DNA from: Cylindrotheca closterium
Lineage: Eukaryota > Bacillariophyta > Bacillariophyceae > Bacillariales > Bacillariaceae
Length of the DNA: 64,000 nucleotides
Assembly (NCBI GenBank): GCA_933822405.4
Contig: CAKOGP040001758.1
Coordinates: forward strand, 109,945-173,944
Direction: 5' to 3'
Below are positions 9,057-19,728 of the stretch, piece by piece (the first letter of the stretch is position 1; the number at the start of each line of letters is the position of its first letter). A program made the translations under genes and the position numbers. Under the pieces are notes generated by a model, which was given only the letters and a program-made list of their open reading frames with translations, was not told the origin of the DNA and searched no databases.

Positions 9057-10262
9057 ATGAATCAAGAAGGTAATAGACGACTTCAAGAGACCGAAGCCAA
9101 GATAGTATCAGGCGCAGTAGGATCCTTTCTTACTGCCTTTGCCGTTCATCCACTGGAAGTTGTGAAGGTTCGAACGCAAGCTCAACGGACTCCTGTTCGA
9201 TTCTGTTCTCCGGACTGCGTGGTCATATTGAACAATGGCCTCGGTGATTGTTCGTTACCCAAGAATTCCTTGAGCTGCATGAATCCAACCTGCAATAATA
9301 CGGTGGACGCAGCTCCTCGGGGTGCAGCAGCAAGGGGTACCTTTGGAAACATGCGACACATTTTCTTTAAGGAGGGAGTGGGAAGTTTGTACGCTGGGCT
9401 TGGTCCGACGTTGACCATGGGTGTAAGTTTGTTATAGCGTACTGCCGCAATGAGTTCCATTTTGTTCCTCTGTTGAAGCATTACATTTCTAACATCACCT
9501 GGCTGTCCCCTCCTGTGATTACTACTGTATTATCAAATGAACCTCCTTTAGGTCCCCAACACGATAATATACTTTTTGACATATGATGAACTCTCGCGAA
9601 AAATGTCTCAACGCAATTTGGACAATCAATGGACTCCAGCACTCGCAGGGGCTGCGGCTCGATCCATTGCCTCACTTACCACCGCACCGCTGGAATTAAT
9701 TAGAACCATTCAGGCATCGCGTCCCAAAAGCAATGGAATGCTTTCCGAGTTTCAAAGGATTGTTCGACAAGAAGGAGTCGTTGGGCTGTATCGTGGATTA
9801 GCTCCATCTCTCATGCGGGATGTTCCATTTTCATCCATCTATTGGATGTCGATTGAATATTGTCGGGCCAAGTGGATAGAGTATGATGGTGGGCATCGAG
9901 TCGAGCGAGTGACGACCATGGAGCATACCGGCCGGGCGTTGTTCAATGGAACGGTTTCGGGATTTATTGCCGCAGCCTGTACCACGCCCTTGGATGTGAT
10001 CAAGACCAACCAGCAACTTCAGGGAGATGTTGTAGAGTCTCCAGTCTTGCTATCGGAAGGCAATAGAACTACTACAAATACTGCCAAACGACGTGGTAAC
10101 GCGACTTCGCTCGATATTGGCAAACGAATCTTGGCGGAAGAAGGCATTCAGGGATTCTGGAGAGGAAATGTGGCTCGCATGACCAAGGTTGCTCCGGCTT
10201 GTGCTTGCATGATTGCTTCCTATGAAGTGGGACAAAAACTTTATATGACAAATGAATCATAA
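9057..10262 (+). CDS. Mitochondrial carrier, SLC25A39/40 (MTM1)-like
   Basis: Exons 9057-9422 and 9552-10262; the 129-nt intron has GTAAGT and CTCCTTTAG, phase 0; 358 aa. The three carrier repeats are visible with their signature PxxxxK/R loops: HPLEVVKVRTQAQ, APLELIRTIQAS and TPLDVIKTNQQL. The first matrix loop is long and carries several cysteines (CSPDCVV ... CSLPKNSLSC ... NPTC). The junction segment YAGLGPTLTMGVPNTIIYFL closely follows the SLC25A39/40/MTM1 pattern at the second helix. Members of that subfamily work in mitochondrial glutathione import and Mn-SOD/iron-sulfur homeostasis, so inner-membrane glutathione transport is the likely role. The ATG at 9057 is the first in frame. Confidence is high for the carrier family and moderate for the subfamily. 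Confidence 0.88.
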
Positions 10263-10752
10263 ACTACAATTTCTTGTAAAATACTGCAGAAGAATGCGTT
10301 TTGAAAATTCTAAGATACTAATTTCAAAATATTGTTAAAATAATATGTACCTGCTGCTAATCCTTCTGCTGATGTTTCCTTGATGCTCTGTACTGAACAC
10401 GAGAGATCTGCGTCATCAGGGCACCCTCCAGGTTCCTCATGATTCATTCATTCATTTCTTCAACTTGATGGGATTTATCGAAATGAGTTTTAATACGGAT
10501 TGATTGGTTCCTACTAATCCTAATCCTAAAACATACTCCTGTTCCAATATATGATGTAGTGTAAAGCAGTCAATCACAAGACCTGTGCTGAACACATAAT
10601 GAGATTGGCAATCCCAGTGGAATCAATGCGAATGAATGAATCATTGCGACTCATCAGTTTTTGTCCATATGGGTGTCAGGTTCCTGATGATTACTTGCTT
10701 CACCTTTATGGGATTTTTTCGAGATCAATTCATTTGTATTGATCTCTTCAGA
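10263..10752. other. Convergent intergenic region holding a degenerate direct duplication
   Basis: The stretch around 10390-10530 (CTGAACAC, then CAGGTTCCT, then ATGGGATTT and CTAATCCTAATCC) is imperfectly repeated around 10580-10770. The second copy reaches the 3' end of the phosphatase gene. This looks like an old duplication of the phosphatase 3' flank. Confidence 0.5.
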
Positions 10753-11454
10753 CTATGCTAATCCTGCTCCTGCTCCCTGGGCCTGTTCTTGTTCTTGTTT
10801 CAATTTCAGGCCCGCTTCCAAGGTTTGCAATAGCTTCGGAAAGTCGCTAATGGGATTAATGATCGGACGCAAACTTTTTGCCGCTTTGGTGGCTTCCTCT
10901 GCACTCATTCCAGTCAAGTACATGAGACTGGCAATACCAGCGGTACCTGCACGATGAGCACCTGCCAAGCAATGAATCAAAATGGCTCTGCCCTCTTTAA
11001 GTTCCGCATCCAAAAAGTCAAAGAATGGTTGAAAGAATTCCAATACCTTGATGGGATCATAACGATCATGGCCCAATGTTTGTCGCCACCAACCAATATT
11101 GAAATCGTGATAGGTGAATTCGGGATTGTCTTGAAAGGGTTTGCCATTCTGACGATCCAGGCAGTAGACAATCCGACGACAGGGAGCAGGTGTCATGTCA
11201 TTCAACTTGCCCAATGATTCTGCCGCCATGTGATTTCCCACATGAACGGTACCACCCGTTGTGGGATCCCTGTAGATTGGATTGGAATAGGCATGGGCTC
11301 TTCGAAAAGCGCTCATGGCTGCATCGTCATCTTGAGATGATCCTTTATCGTCATTATCATCATTGTCCAACAAATGAACACGAGCCAACAACTTGCGGCC
11401 TTCTTCGTCATAATCGACTCTGTTACTGGTGTCCTCGTCATTACAAGTTACCAT
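10753..11454 (-). CDS. Dual-specificity protein phosphatase (copy 1)
   Basis: The product is 233 aa, with no intron. The active-site signature HCLAGAHRAGT gives the C-x5-R motif (Cys162, Arg168). The general acid is probably an aspartate in the preceding 115-135 region (HDFNIGWWRQTLGHDRYD). The N terminus has a conserved block (VDYDEEGRKLLARVHL), an acidic insert, then TGGTVHVGNHMAAES, which resembles the DUSP N-terminal strand that recognises substrate. The C terminus is Gln/Gly/Ala-rich. The fold fits the atypical DUSP group that removes phosphate from Tyr/Ser/Thr, possibly from MAP kinases or from non-protein substrates. A paralogue lies 3.3 kb away on the same strand (14761-15426), sharing VDYD-EGRKLLARVHL and HCLAGAHRAGT. 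No targeting signal was seen, so the enzyme is probably cytosolic or nuclear. Confidence 0.9.
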   Translation of the reverse strand: MVTCNDEDTSNRVDYDEEGRKLLARVHLLDNDDNDDKGSSQDDDAAMSAFRRAHAYSNPIYRDPTTGGTVHVGNHMAAESLGKLNDMTPAPCRRIVYCLDRQNGKPFQDNPEFTYHDFNIGWWRQTLGHDRYDPIKVLEFFQPFFDFLDAELKEGRAILIHCLAGAHRAGTAGIASLMYLTGMSAEEATKAAKSLRPIINPISDFPKLLQTLEAGLKLKQEQEQAQGAGAGLA

Positions 11455-11823
11455 GATGATCGAGTGGTGTATCCGAACGGATTGGTTCCGGTTAAGATTT
11501 AGCTTTTGCTATTAATTTGTGGACACGTCTTGTGAAGGTAGTGTATATATATATGACTTCTTGCGTTGTGCCAAGCAATGGTGACACCGTCAAAAATTGA
11601 AAGTGCGATGAATCAATCAGTTGATTCGAAGGAGTCCATTTGTCATTGCCATCAAATACCGGTATGCCATGCCACAATATGGTACCATAATCGCGTATTC
11701 TAGAGTTATATAAAATATGGTACCATAATATTTACGCCTCTGAAACTACAGTATTATTATACAGAGACTCGCGTATTCTACTAGTTATAGAAACGAATAA
11801 AGTACAGTAATATAATAAAAGCA
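11455..11823. other. Divergent intergenic region with twin palindromes
   Basis: This AT-rich region separates the phosphatase and TPR genes. It holds TACCGGTA at 11657-11664, two copies of TATGGTACCATA, and the phrase CGCGTATTCTA near 11693 and 11771. Confidence 0.5.
11678..11727. repeat. Two identical 12-bp palindromes 38 bp apart
   Basis: TATGGTACCATA lies at 11678-11689 and at 11716-11727, each followed by AT. They sit upstream of two divergent genes and could be binding sites for a dimeric factor. Confidence 0.6.
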
Positions 11824-13125
11824 ATGGGGGACAACGATCAAGGCCTGATTGAGGAACTCTTAGAACAGGTCCATGTCTATAACGTTAATGGGAACCATGA
11901 AAAGGCCAATGAGGTTTTGGAGAGGATGCTGGTGATACAAAGGAAAGAGTTAATGGAAGATGATGATTCACCTCTTGCTGAGGCCTCGATACTCAGTAGC
12001 ATTGGACGTAATCTGCTGCTGTTGGGAGATTTCAATAACGCGTTGGAGAAATTCAACAAAGTACTCGCGATACGGTTGGAGAAGCAGGGAGAAAAAAATC
12101 TTGAAACAGCCGACGCCTACAAGTACATTGGTGCTGTCTTGAAGAGACTAGCCAACAACGAAGAAGCCGAAGAAATGTACCGAAAAGCTCTGGCTATCAA
12201 GCTCGCAATTCTGCCAAGCGATCATATGGAAGTCACGGATCTGTACGATTCGGTAGCGATAACATTGGAAAGGCAAGGCAAGCTTTCGGAATCCACCAAG
12301 TTACAAAAACTTGTACTTGCGACGCGACTAAATATGCACGGGGAAGACCACCCCACAGTTGTCCAGTCATACATTGGCATTGCGTCATTGTTGTCAGGTC
12401 AAGACAGAATGGACGATGCTCTTAAGATGGTTGATAAAGCCATTGGAATTTGTGTTCGACTGCAACAGCAACTAGGAGGAGAAGATGATGATGATGATGA
12501 CATCGATCTATTGGTACTGACTCTGCAACACAAAGCACGACTGCTGGAAGAAAACGGCAACTTCGAAGCTTCCGTGAAGTTGTTGAACGAGATATTAACG
12601 ATGCAGAAGGAAAAGCTTGGTGAAATACACCCCCTAACAGAAGAGGCCTACAATGATCTTGCAGACGCATATTCCCGACAAGGAATACCGGAAGAGGGCA
12701 TCAATGCTCTTTCCAAGATTCTAGAGATTCGTCGACACTTGCTTGGGGATAATCATCCCCGCACGAAGGAGCTTAGATTTCATCTGGAAGTTTTAAAGCG
12801 CAGAAAAATGGCGCAAACATTCAACGAACAAGGACAGCAGGTGATGCACGCCCAAAGTGATTTGGACGAGGCAATACAGCACTTCCAAGCGGCGCTGGAT
12901 GTCTATAATGACCTCTATATCACTCTTCCAAAAGACGCAGCAGTTGTCTATGAGAATATTTCTACTGTGAAAGTGGAACAGGGTTTTCTGCAAGATGGGA
13001 TTACTGCGAGTGCCGAAGCCCTCAAGATTCGTCGAAGACAACAAGGGGACGATCATACTGAAACGAAGGGTCGTATGGAAGCGCACAGATCGTTGCTGAA
13101 ACAACTCTTGGAGAATCGGATTTAG
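11824..13125 (+). CDS. Tetratricopeptide-repeat protein (kinesin-light-chain type TPRs)
   Basis: The product is 433 aa from an ATG at 11824, with no intron. From about residue 10 to the end it is built of 40-42-residue helical repeats. They carry the kinesin-light-chain style pattern: a YxxIGxxLxxxGxxxEAxxxYxKALxI helix pair followed by GxxHPxT. Examples are NLETADAYKYIGAVLKRLAN, GEDHPTVVQSYIGIASLL, GEIHPLTEEAYNDLADAY and GDNHPRTKELRFHLEVL. A short acidic run (EDDDDDD) near residue 220 interrupts the array. Such proteins are scaffolds for protein-protein contacts. No catalytic domain, signal peptide or membrane segment is present. The partner is unknown. The gene is divergent from phosphatase copy 1. 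Confidence 0.88.
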   Translation: MGDNDQGLIEELLEQVHVYNVNGNHEKANEVLERMLVIQRKELMEDDDSPLAEASILSSIGRNLLLLGDFNNALEKFNKVLAIRLEKQGEKNLETADAYKYIGAVLKRLANNEEAEEMYRKALAIKLAILPSDHMEVTDLYDSVAITLERQGKLSESTKLQKLVLATRLNMHGEDHPTVVQSYIGIASLLSGQDRMDDALKMVDKAIGICVRLQQQLGGEDDDDDDIDLLVLTLQHKARLLEENGNFEASVKLLNEILTMQKEKLGEIHPLTEEAYNDLADAYSRQGIPEEGINALSKILEIRRHLLGDNHPRTKELRFHLEVLKRRKMAQTFNEQGQQVMHAQSDLDEAIQHFQAALDVYNDLYITLPKDAAVVYENISTVKVEQGFLQDGITASAEALKIRRRQQGDDHTETKGRMEAHRSLLKQLLENRI

Positions 13126-14760
13126 GTGCTAAGGGGACTTATGATTGAGTCTATGCATAATGTCATGAGGAGAACGGTTGCCAATCGAGTCTGGAATTGC
13201 ACCGACACTCGAGATGCTATTGCCACGAAATATTTGCAGGCTTGGGAGGTCCAATAGGTATGCTCATGTATTTGAAAAGAACAAGCATCCCCTCCTATGA
13301 ATATGCGTCACTTTTAAGAACGCAGCTGACTCTCTTCAAAACAGCATCGGATCAATGAATCTTTTCACTCATGGCACAATTGTCAAAATCGTGCGCAAGA
13401 CCATTGCCTGTATCATGACCACTCCGTCCGTCCTCCAATGAATTCTGTGACGACAAGGAACGCAGTACGAGAAAGAAGTATCGCAATGTCAGAAACTGAT
13501 TCAGAAACTGCGACAATATTGACCCAACTGCAATACCAACGGATGGAAAACAGAAAATTTTGGATCATTATTTCAAAGCTTCAGCACCATGTAAATGCGG
13601 GTGTCTAGCCCACGCTCTGATAAAGTTTTAAAAAAAGAAAAAGAGGCATCGTGTGAGTGAAACACACATCGCTGCTGAATGAATAATAGAGCCATCCTCT
13701 GTTGGTACTCACAAGTAAAGATTAAGTAAAATCTCTTCACTTCCAGGTTTTCTGATTCCCAATCGGCTGCATCATCATCAATCCATCTGTGAAAATTACT
13801 CACCTTGCTTCCTGATGTCTTGAAGCAATTGCAAAAGTTTGTGACCAGCGATGTTTGCTTGTATGAGAATGAATGAATCAATCGTCCAATCCTTCGTTCG
13901 CCAGCAGCGCACCAATGGACGACACCCAGTCATATTTCAATCCCTGTTTTCGTTGTTGTATCATGATCACATGTATAGATATAAGGAGATGTGCTACAGT
14001 ATCTAACCGCCACGTCAAGGAAACGGAGATGTTGCCCAAGTGGTGATACTGGTATAGTTATGGTGACCACAGCAACTTCAATCCTGCTACCCTCCCGTCC
14101 TCCTTCGAACTGCGTTCTTCGTCGGCGTCATATTCGAATGAATTCATCAACCCGACAAGTACCGTACTGTATGTTCCAGCATGCTTATTATTATTATTAT
14201 TATTATTATTCCTCTTCATTTTGCTCTTGGCATTTTTCGTTTCATTTTTCGGTTCGTGGTCCAAGTGGCGTCTGTGCGTTGCCACCGAGCGAGGTCACGA
14301 ATGAATCACGAACAAAAATCAGTCACACAGTCCAGTCGTTGGCCGTCAATTGCATCCGAGGATGCCGATAACTACCGGTACTGTACACGTGTACCGGCAG
14401 TATTCAAATGCAACCTTTTGTTGGTGTTACCGCAATTTCGTAATAAATCATGCAAAAATGATAACCATTTATTAGCTACAGTATTAGCTATCATAATTCA
14501 GAAAGATACTAATCATCTACTAGTGATACAATTACTGTATGTATTGGAATATGGGTAGGTACGAATGAAATAACATCTTCGTCTTCTGCTTCGGTCGTGG
14601 CATTCGGAGCATCATGTTCCACGAATGAATAATGCTCACAGTATTTGCTTTGATACCTCGGCCAATTACTGTAGCCAATGGAATTGCTCCTCTTCTTTCC
14701 CTAGTAAACTACCGATATCATGGTTTCAGTTTCAACAGTTCCATCGACTGGCCACCCTAC
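13126..14760. other. Gene-poor intergenic stretch between TPR and phosphatase copy 2
   Basis: Several short frames exist on both strands, but they are low complexity or lack consistent coding character. The region contains a TTA microsatellite, TACCGGTA at 14373-14380 and the palindrome GTACACGTGTAC at 14383-14394. Confidence 0.5.
14185..14210. repeat. (TTA)n microsatellite
   Basis: About nine TTA/ATT units in intergenic sequence. Confidence 0.9.
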
Positions 14761-15426
14761 CTATTGTTTCTCGCCGTGTTGTTCTCTTGTTAATTCCAAT
14801 CCTTCTTCCAGTAGCTTCAGTAGTTTTGGAAAGTCCCCAATCCTGGGATTGATGACTGGCCTCAAGCTTTGCGCAGTCTTGGTAGCTTGTTTGGCATTCA
14901 TTCCCGTCAAGTGCATGAGACTCGCAATGCCGGTGGTACCCGCCCGATGGGCCCCTGCCAAACAATGAATCAACACGGCATTGCCAGCTTTTAATTCGTG
15001 GTCCAAAAAGTCAAAGAGTGGTTGGAAATGCTGAGCCACGCTCACTGGATCATTGCAATTGGCGTGTCCCACATCTCGTTTCCATTGAGCGATTGGAAAG
15101 TGAAAGTATTCAAAATCTGGGTCGTCTCGAAATGGCCTCTGTTCAAACTTGCTACTTCCTTGGCAATAGACAATTTTCCGACATTGGCCCATGCCATCTA
15201 GCAAATCCACCGACCCAGCTGCTGCAGCATTCCCAACATGAACAGTGCCACCGGTGCGAGGGTCTCTATAGATTAAAGTCGATTTGGCATTAAGTTTGCG
15301 CCAACTCTTGGTGGGCGCATCATCATTGGTCTCGAGATGCACACGAGCCAAGAGTTTGCGGCCTTCGTTATCGTAATCGACAACTGAGTTGCTATTTTCT
15401 TTGTTTTCTTCCGTTAAGGCTGTCAT
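14761..15426 (-). CDS. Dual-specificity protein phosphatase (copy 2)
   Basis: The product is 221 aa. The frame extends upstream to a GTG, but the first ATG is at 15426, so that is the start. The protein parallels copy 1 throughout: VVDYDNEGRKLLARVHLE at the N terminus, the TGGTVHVGNAAAAGS block, CRKIVYC, then the active site HCLAGAHRAGTTGIASLMHLTG with Cys155 and Arg161, and a C-terminal helix FPKLLKLLEEGLELT. Copy 1's Asp/Ser-rich N-terminal insert is shorter here, and its Gln/Ala-rich tail is replaced by a short charged tail. A TTTATAAAA element lies just upstream of the ATG. The pair probably arose by local duplication. Substrate unknown; soluble, with no targeting signal. Confidence 0.9.
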   Translation of the reverse strand: MTALTEENKENSNSVVDYDNEGRKLLARVHLETNDDAPTKSWRKLNAKSTLIYRDPRTGGTVHVGNAAAAGSVDLLDGMGQCRKIVYCQGSSKFEQRPFRDDPDFEYFHFPIAQWKRDVGHANCNDPVSVAQHFQPLFDFLDHELKAGNAVLIHCLAGAHRAGTTGIASLMHLTGMNAKQATKTAQSLRPVINPRIGDFPKLLKLLEEGLELTREQHGEKQ

Positions 15427-16624
15427 GGTTTTGTTTGATGCTTTCTTTTTTATAAAATGCTTGGTTTGTAATAATGTGGGAGTTCCCGTTTGTGACACCG
15501 GGTAGTTGAAAATTAACGAATGATTAAAATAAAAATGAGTGCGTTTTGAACGTGGGAACGCATTCTTCGGGACGAACGACGAATGAATGGTGCGAGCCGT
15601 TGACAGACTTGTGTCAAGCTAAGCAAAGCGAATTTCGACGAAATTAATTTTTTGAATCCACCCAAAAGCAAGATCCGAACTCATTCGGTTGACGACAAGA
15701 CGAACAAGCCCATGATAATGATCGCTCAATCTTCCTCTCAAGTACCATGGTAGCGACTCTTTGACATCCCTTGTCTCTACTGCAGGCACTGGTGTATTTG
15801 CAACGCCTGCAATCCATGATAGCGTCCTCCCCATTCTGGATATAAAAATCTCGGTACACATTGAATAGGATGTCTTCTTTTCACTACTTTGGTACTGAAG
15901 AAGAAGACGAAGAGATTCCAAACGACGTGGAAGAATTACTGTACTAGTTGTTCATTCACTCGTTCAACAGATTTCCCAACAAGCTTGTTTATGGCTTCGC
16001 ACAACTGGCAAGCGTCAATTTCAACGGTGGCATTCTAGGATTGAGTCATCCATGCAATTTTCGCAGGAAGGAAATAGGTACAGCAGCTGTCATCTGTGGG
16101 AAGACTCTCAAAATATGCTTCGAATGGCTCTTCAAGGATGGTTGGTAGGTTTCGTATCGAGTTGGAAAGGGTTGGAAGCATGGAAACCAGACATGCAGAG
16201 TAGGGTGGATGCGATTTTTGCTGAAGAAGGATTGGAACAAAGACTATCCTTGTTATACAAGAAGCATGCTGTCACACTACGAGTTGATGGAAGCTACAAC
16301 GCTGTTAGAGCAATCTTTGTGGAAAACGGAGATGAAGCTGGCAAAGAATGTGTCAGCAGATTTTGCAGCAAAAACGCATGACCGAGAAGCACACAGTATT
16401 CGAAGTGGTGCTCCGGTTTAATAAAACTAATAATCTGGCATAGTACGATGGAAAATATTCTGATTGCTACGTCAAGGTGATCGAATCGCTCCAACAAAAG
16501 TGTACCTACGTATACAGTACTGGTACTGTTCGTTTCTGACTGAAATCGAATACGAAAATCAAAGTTTAGACCTTCTTAGCTTGTTCCGAAACACTCAACG
16601 AGAAGGAATGTATCAATCCATCTG
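15427..16624. other. Intergenic region with one uncertain small ORF
   Basis: Apart from the candidate ORF at 16052-16381, listed separately, nothing here has coding character. Confidence 0.4.
16052..16381 (+). CDS. Uncertain small ORF, 109 aa
   Basis: It begins with ATG (MQFSQEGNRYSSCHLWEDSQ) and stays open for 109 codons with fairly even composition. It includes an amphipathic stretch (LQGWLVGFVSSWKGLEAW) and a Leu/Arg-rich segment (GLEQRLSLLYKKHAVTLRVD). No homologue was recognised, and no signal peptide or splice context supports it. It could be an exon of an undetected gene, a decayed gene or chance. Confidence 0.25.
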   Translation: MQFSQEGNRYSSCHLWEDSQNMLRMALQGWLVGFVSSWKGLEAWKPDMQSRVDAIFAEEGLEQRLSLLYKKHAVTLRVDGSYNAVRAIFVENGDEAGKECVSRFCSKNA

Positions 16625-18735
16625 TTATCGCCTCTTGAATTCGTGATACTTGACGTCCAATGTTTGCCCTTGAAAAGGAAGTCCATCTTCCCTCCAAATA
16701 TCAAAAATCTTTCCTTTCTGTTGGAAGGAGACATACATTCGTTTGCCGTTTGGCGAAAAGGCCAATCCAGTAGTTTCATCGTTGAATGTATCTGACTCCA
16801 AAATAGTCATGAACCACCCGTTCTCGTCGCGAGCATGAACTCCATTCTCGACTCCACCTTCTTCACAAAAATACAACAAGCCATCATCGACAATTCTCTT
16901 GACTTGATCCGGCTGCCCATCAAAGACTCCTGCCTTTGTGGATTGCTTTTCAAAAGTCTCCCGGTCCAAATCCAAAATGAAGAGTTCCTTTCGTTCCTTG
17001 GTAGTAAAGAATAGTTGATTCCGATAGACGTCCATTCCCTCTGAAAATGGATAATACCTCTGCGCATTGTTTCTGGCCTGAATCTTGTCGGTAGTCCAAC
17101 GAATGTTTCCCTTGCTTCCGTTGCCCCTAGGCTCGAGTACCAAATAATCAATCCTTCCCGGTGCATGCAGCAATTGCCAAGGGTCGTTCCAATTCATGAC
17201 AGACGGACTAAACCTTCGCAAAGGTCCCTTTTCCGCATCCTCGGTCACAAAGAATCGCGGACGATTCTGATCTCGTATGTCATACGCAAAGGATTCAAAC
17301 CAACCACGATCCATGGTGATGGGTTGCATTCCTCGTTTCCCGTAGGGATCCACTTGATAGGCTCGGCCACCTTCTGTCTCTTCGCAAGTGACTGAAGGAA
17401 ATGATGGCATGCGAGTGAACAAAAGAAGGAGTAGAAAATGTGAGCATCAGAAAAGGAGGGGGGGGGGGGCTTGATGATACTAGCTAGTAATACGTCACGA
17501 TGCTTACCCCATGTATTCCAAGGAGTCTTGCCCCCACTGCAATTGGCCGTAGTTCCATCTTCCAGCATGCGATAATTCGTGGTGCGAGCATTGCGATCAA
17601 AATAAATGGCACCCACGCCACCTTGGCCTTGTTGGTCCTTGATTTCGCTGTTGGACACATAAATCCAACCGCCCGTATCGGGATCCGAGAAGACCGCCGC
17701 ACCATCGGGCTGCTCGTGAAATCGGGCCTTGGATTTTCTATTATCATCGCCATCCAAGATCACCTTTTGTCCAGCCTCGGCCACGAGGCGACTCTTGAGT
17801 CCTTGACTCAGGAGCAAGCCATTCTCTCGGACCGTCAACTTCCCTGGGACGTAGGTGATTCTAGCATTCGCGGGAGGTGGTGGTGGTGAGTTTGGTTCCG
17901 GTCGGGGTGCCGGTGGTGGTGGATTTGGTTCGGGAGCAGGCGCAGCAGGTTCAGCCACTGTCGACCAAATGATTTTCCCATTACTCTTTCGAACAATCAT
18001 CAATCCGTCACGGTCTGGTGTCAGTGCAAGATTGTAATCGTTGTCTTGGGCAGAGGGACTGTTACTGGCCCACTCTACTTGTGGTCTCCCATTACCATTC
18101 CGTCTAAAGTAGGTGACCAAATTGCCATCCGTTTGCAAGGTAGTCGAGTAGTGTTTGGAAGAAGGAGCTTGAATTACACGACTGTGCCAATAGACAAAAA
18201 AGGTTTCGTCGTACAAGACCAAATTTCCATCGGATTGGTGTTGAAGGTAGTACCGCATCTTACCAGATTTGATGCCTATGCGGGTGCCTTGTTGGATCCA
18301 CTGATCTTCTTTCAAGAACGTGTTGTCTCCGACGTCAAAGTCATCGTCTTTGGCACGTGATTCTACCAAAGAACCAGGATTATGGTTGCTTTCATTTTTG
18401 TCGTCGTTGTTGTTGAACTTGGTGCTCGTTAGTAAAACAGTATCGTCCCCACCACCACCGCCGCCATCACGACCATTTATTACCACTGCCTCTTCTATCA
18501 TTGTTGGGGACATTTCTGATGAAGAAGATTGATGACTCTGAGATGCTCCTTCTTGTTCTTTTTCGTCTGGCATTATAGAGAAATAATATGCCAAACCACC
18601 CACCAATGGCAGCAGTAAAAGGCAAAATAGACTGACATGCAGCAGCTTGGAGGCTTTGTTGTTGTTGGTCTGCTTCCTTGCTGTCGTTGTTGTTGCTTTA
18701 TCTTGCTCAGTCATCGTGCTGTCGTCGCCCTCCAT
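16625..18735 (-). CDS. Membrane-anchored B-lectin / PhoX-like (DUF839) protein
   Basis: Exons 18735-17508 and 17391-16625; 116-nt intron, phase 1; 664 aa. The start is the ATG at 18735, since the open frame above it begins only at GTG. Order of parts: basic cytosolic N terminus; one membrane segment (about 31-53, LLHVSLFCLLLLPLVGGLAYY), type II; acidic Ser/Gly linker; a bulb-type lectin domain (about 140-260) with QSDGNLVLYDE, LQTDGNLVTYF and IIWST; a Pro-rich hinge (PEPNPPPPAPRPEPNSPPPP); then a PhoX-like domain. That domain shows GGWIYVSNSE, NCSGGKTPWNTW, VTCEET (rebuilt across the intron), FFVTEDAEKGPLRRFSP and TGLAFSPNGKRMYVSFQ. The Cys-GG-TPW-TW-CEE block is the hallmark of PhoX calcium/iron alkaline phosphatases. 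A surface enzyme cleaving phosphate esters, held to glycans by the lectin, is plausible. Activity is not proven by sequence. The intron carries a 12-nt C run. Confidence 0.82.
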
Positions 18736-19728
18736 GTCTACTGCTTCCGAGAGAGAGAACACCTGTCAACTTGATTTGTTCGTTGCTGTTGCGGCTTGCT
18801 TTGCTATGATAGATGGGTGGCTGGTTTTCGTGCACGAGTAGCTGCAAAGATTGTAGATTAGGGCTGGTCAATACTATGGTACACACCCACTTGGTTGAAA
18901 AGTATTCCAACGTCTATTTTTTAATTTTATTTTCCCACTCCAAAAAGCGAAGGCGGGTGGAATCAATCAAAATTTCCAGTCACAATCCTCTAACGTAGAC
19001 GAAAGCTCGAGAACGAATCATTGGATTCCTTTCATCATACTGACGACGGTCGAACGACCGTCACAACAGCATTGCTCAGCAACACCAAGTCCGATCAGTT
19101 TATCGAACTTGGATGCGAGTATACGTCAAGAAATAAGGTTTATTTAGCCGTTGCAACGAGGCCTATCTAAAATGTAAGAGATAATGAAAGTACTGTAGTA
19201 GTATCTCAATGATTGAAATACCAATCAATCAATCCCATCACATTCGGTCAGAAATGGCGCACTATGGAGCGAGATAATAAAAATGGCATTTATCTTGTCA
19301 TCAAAGATCGTCAGTGTGTATTGGATTTTTTAAACTAAGAATACTACTTTCCTTGTTCTTGAATCACGCAGCTATTAGTAGGTATTATATTCGTTGTTGA
19401 TCTTGATCGGCCCAGCACCAAGTCGTGCTTTGGTCATACTTGTTGATCACTTGAAAGCATACATTGCTCTTATAGTAGAACAAGCTGCGTATGCTGGGCA
19501 CCGATTCTATAAAATGGATGTGAGTGCGATGGTTTCGCGCACGCGTAATGTACGCGGTTTTTATTATTATGACTGAAAGACTGCGAAATAAAATGTTTGC
19601 GAAAGAACTCTGAACGCATTCACACGCAGATAATACTGTAGTAATCTGCCTTGCAGATCTTGCAGAACACTAGCAGGAGCAACCTCAGTCTGGAGAAGTA
19701 AGAAAGAGCGCAGTGAAACATTATCACG
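18736..19728. other. Divergent intergenic region
   Basis: Upstream sequence of the lectin/PhoX and RelA/SpoT-like genes. It contains a compact palindrome at 19045-19062. Short frames here lack coding character. Confidence 0.5.
19045..19062. promoter_or_regulatory. Near-perfect dyad GACGGTCG-AA-CGACCGTC
   Basis: Two 8-bp arms separated by AA, between two divergent genes. The dyad shape suggests a site for a dimeric (for example bZIP) factor. Function is inferred only. Confidence 0.4.

Noticed and set aside
13573..13881. Minus-strand ORF with a KLLQLLQDIRK-like segment in another frame near 13810
   Set aside because: Considered as a remnant of a third phosphatase C-terminal helix, but the match is too short to support.
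14181..14558. ORF beginning with poly-Ile
   Set aside because: Translation of the TTA microsatellite.
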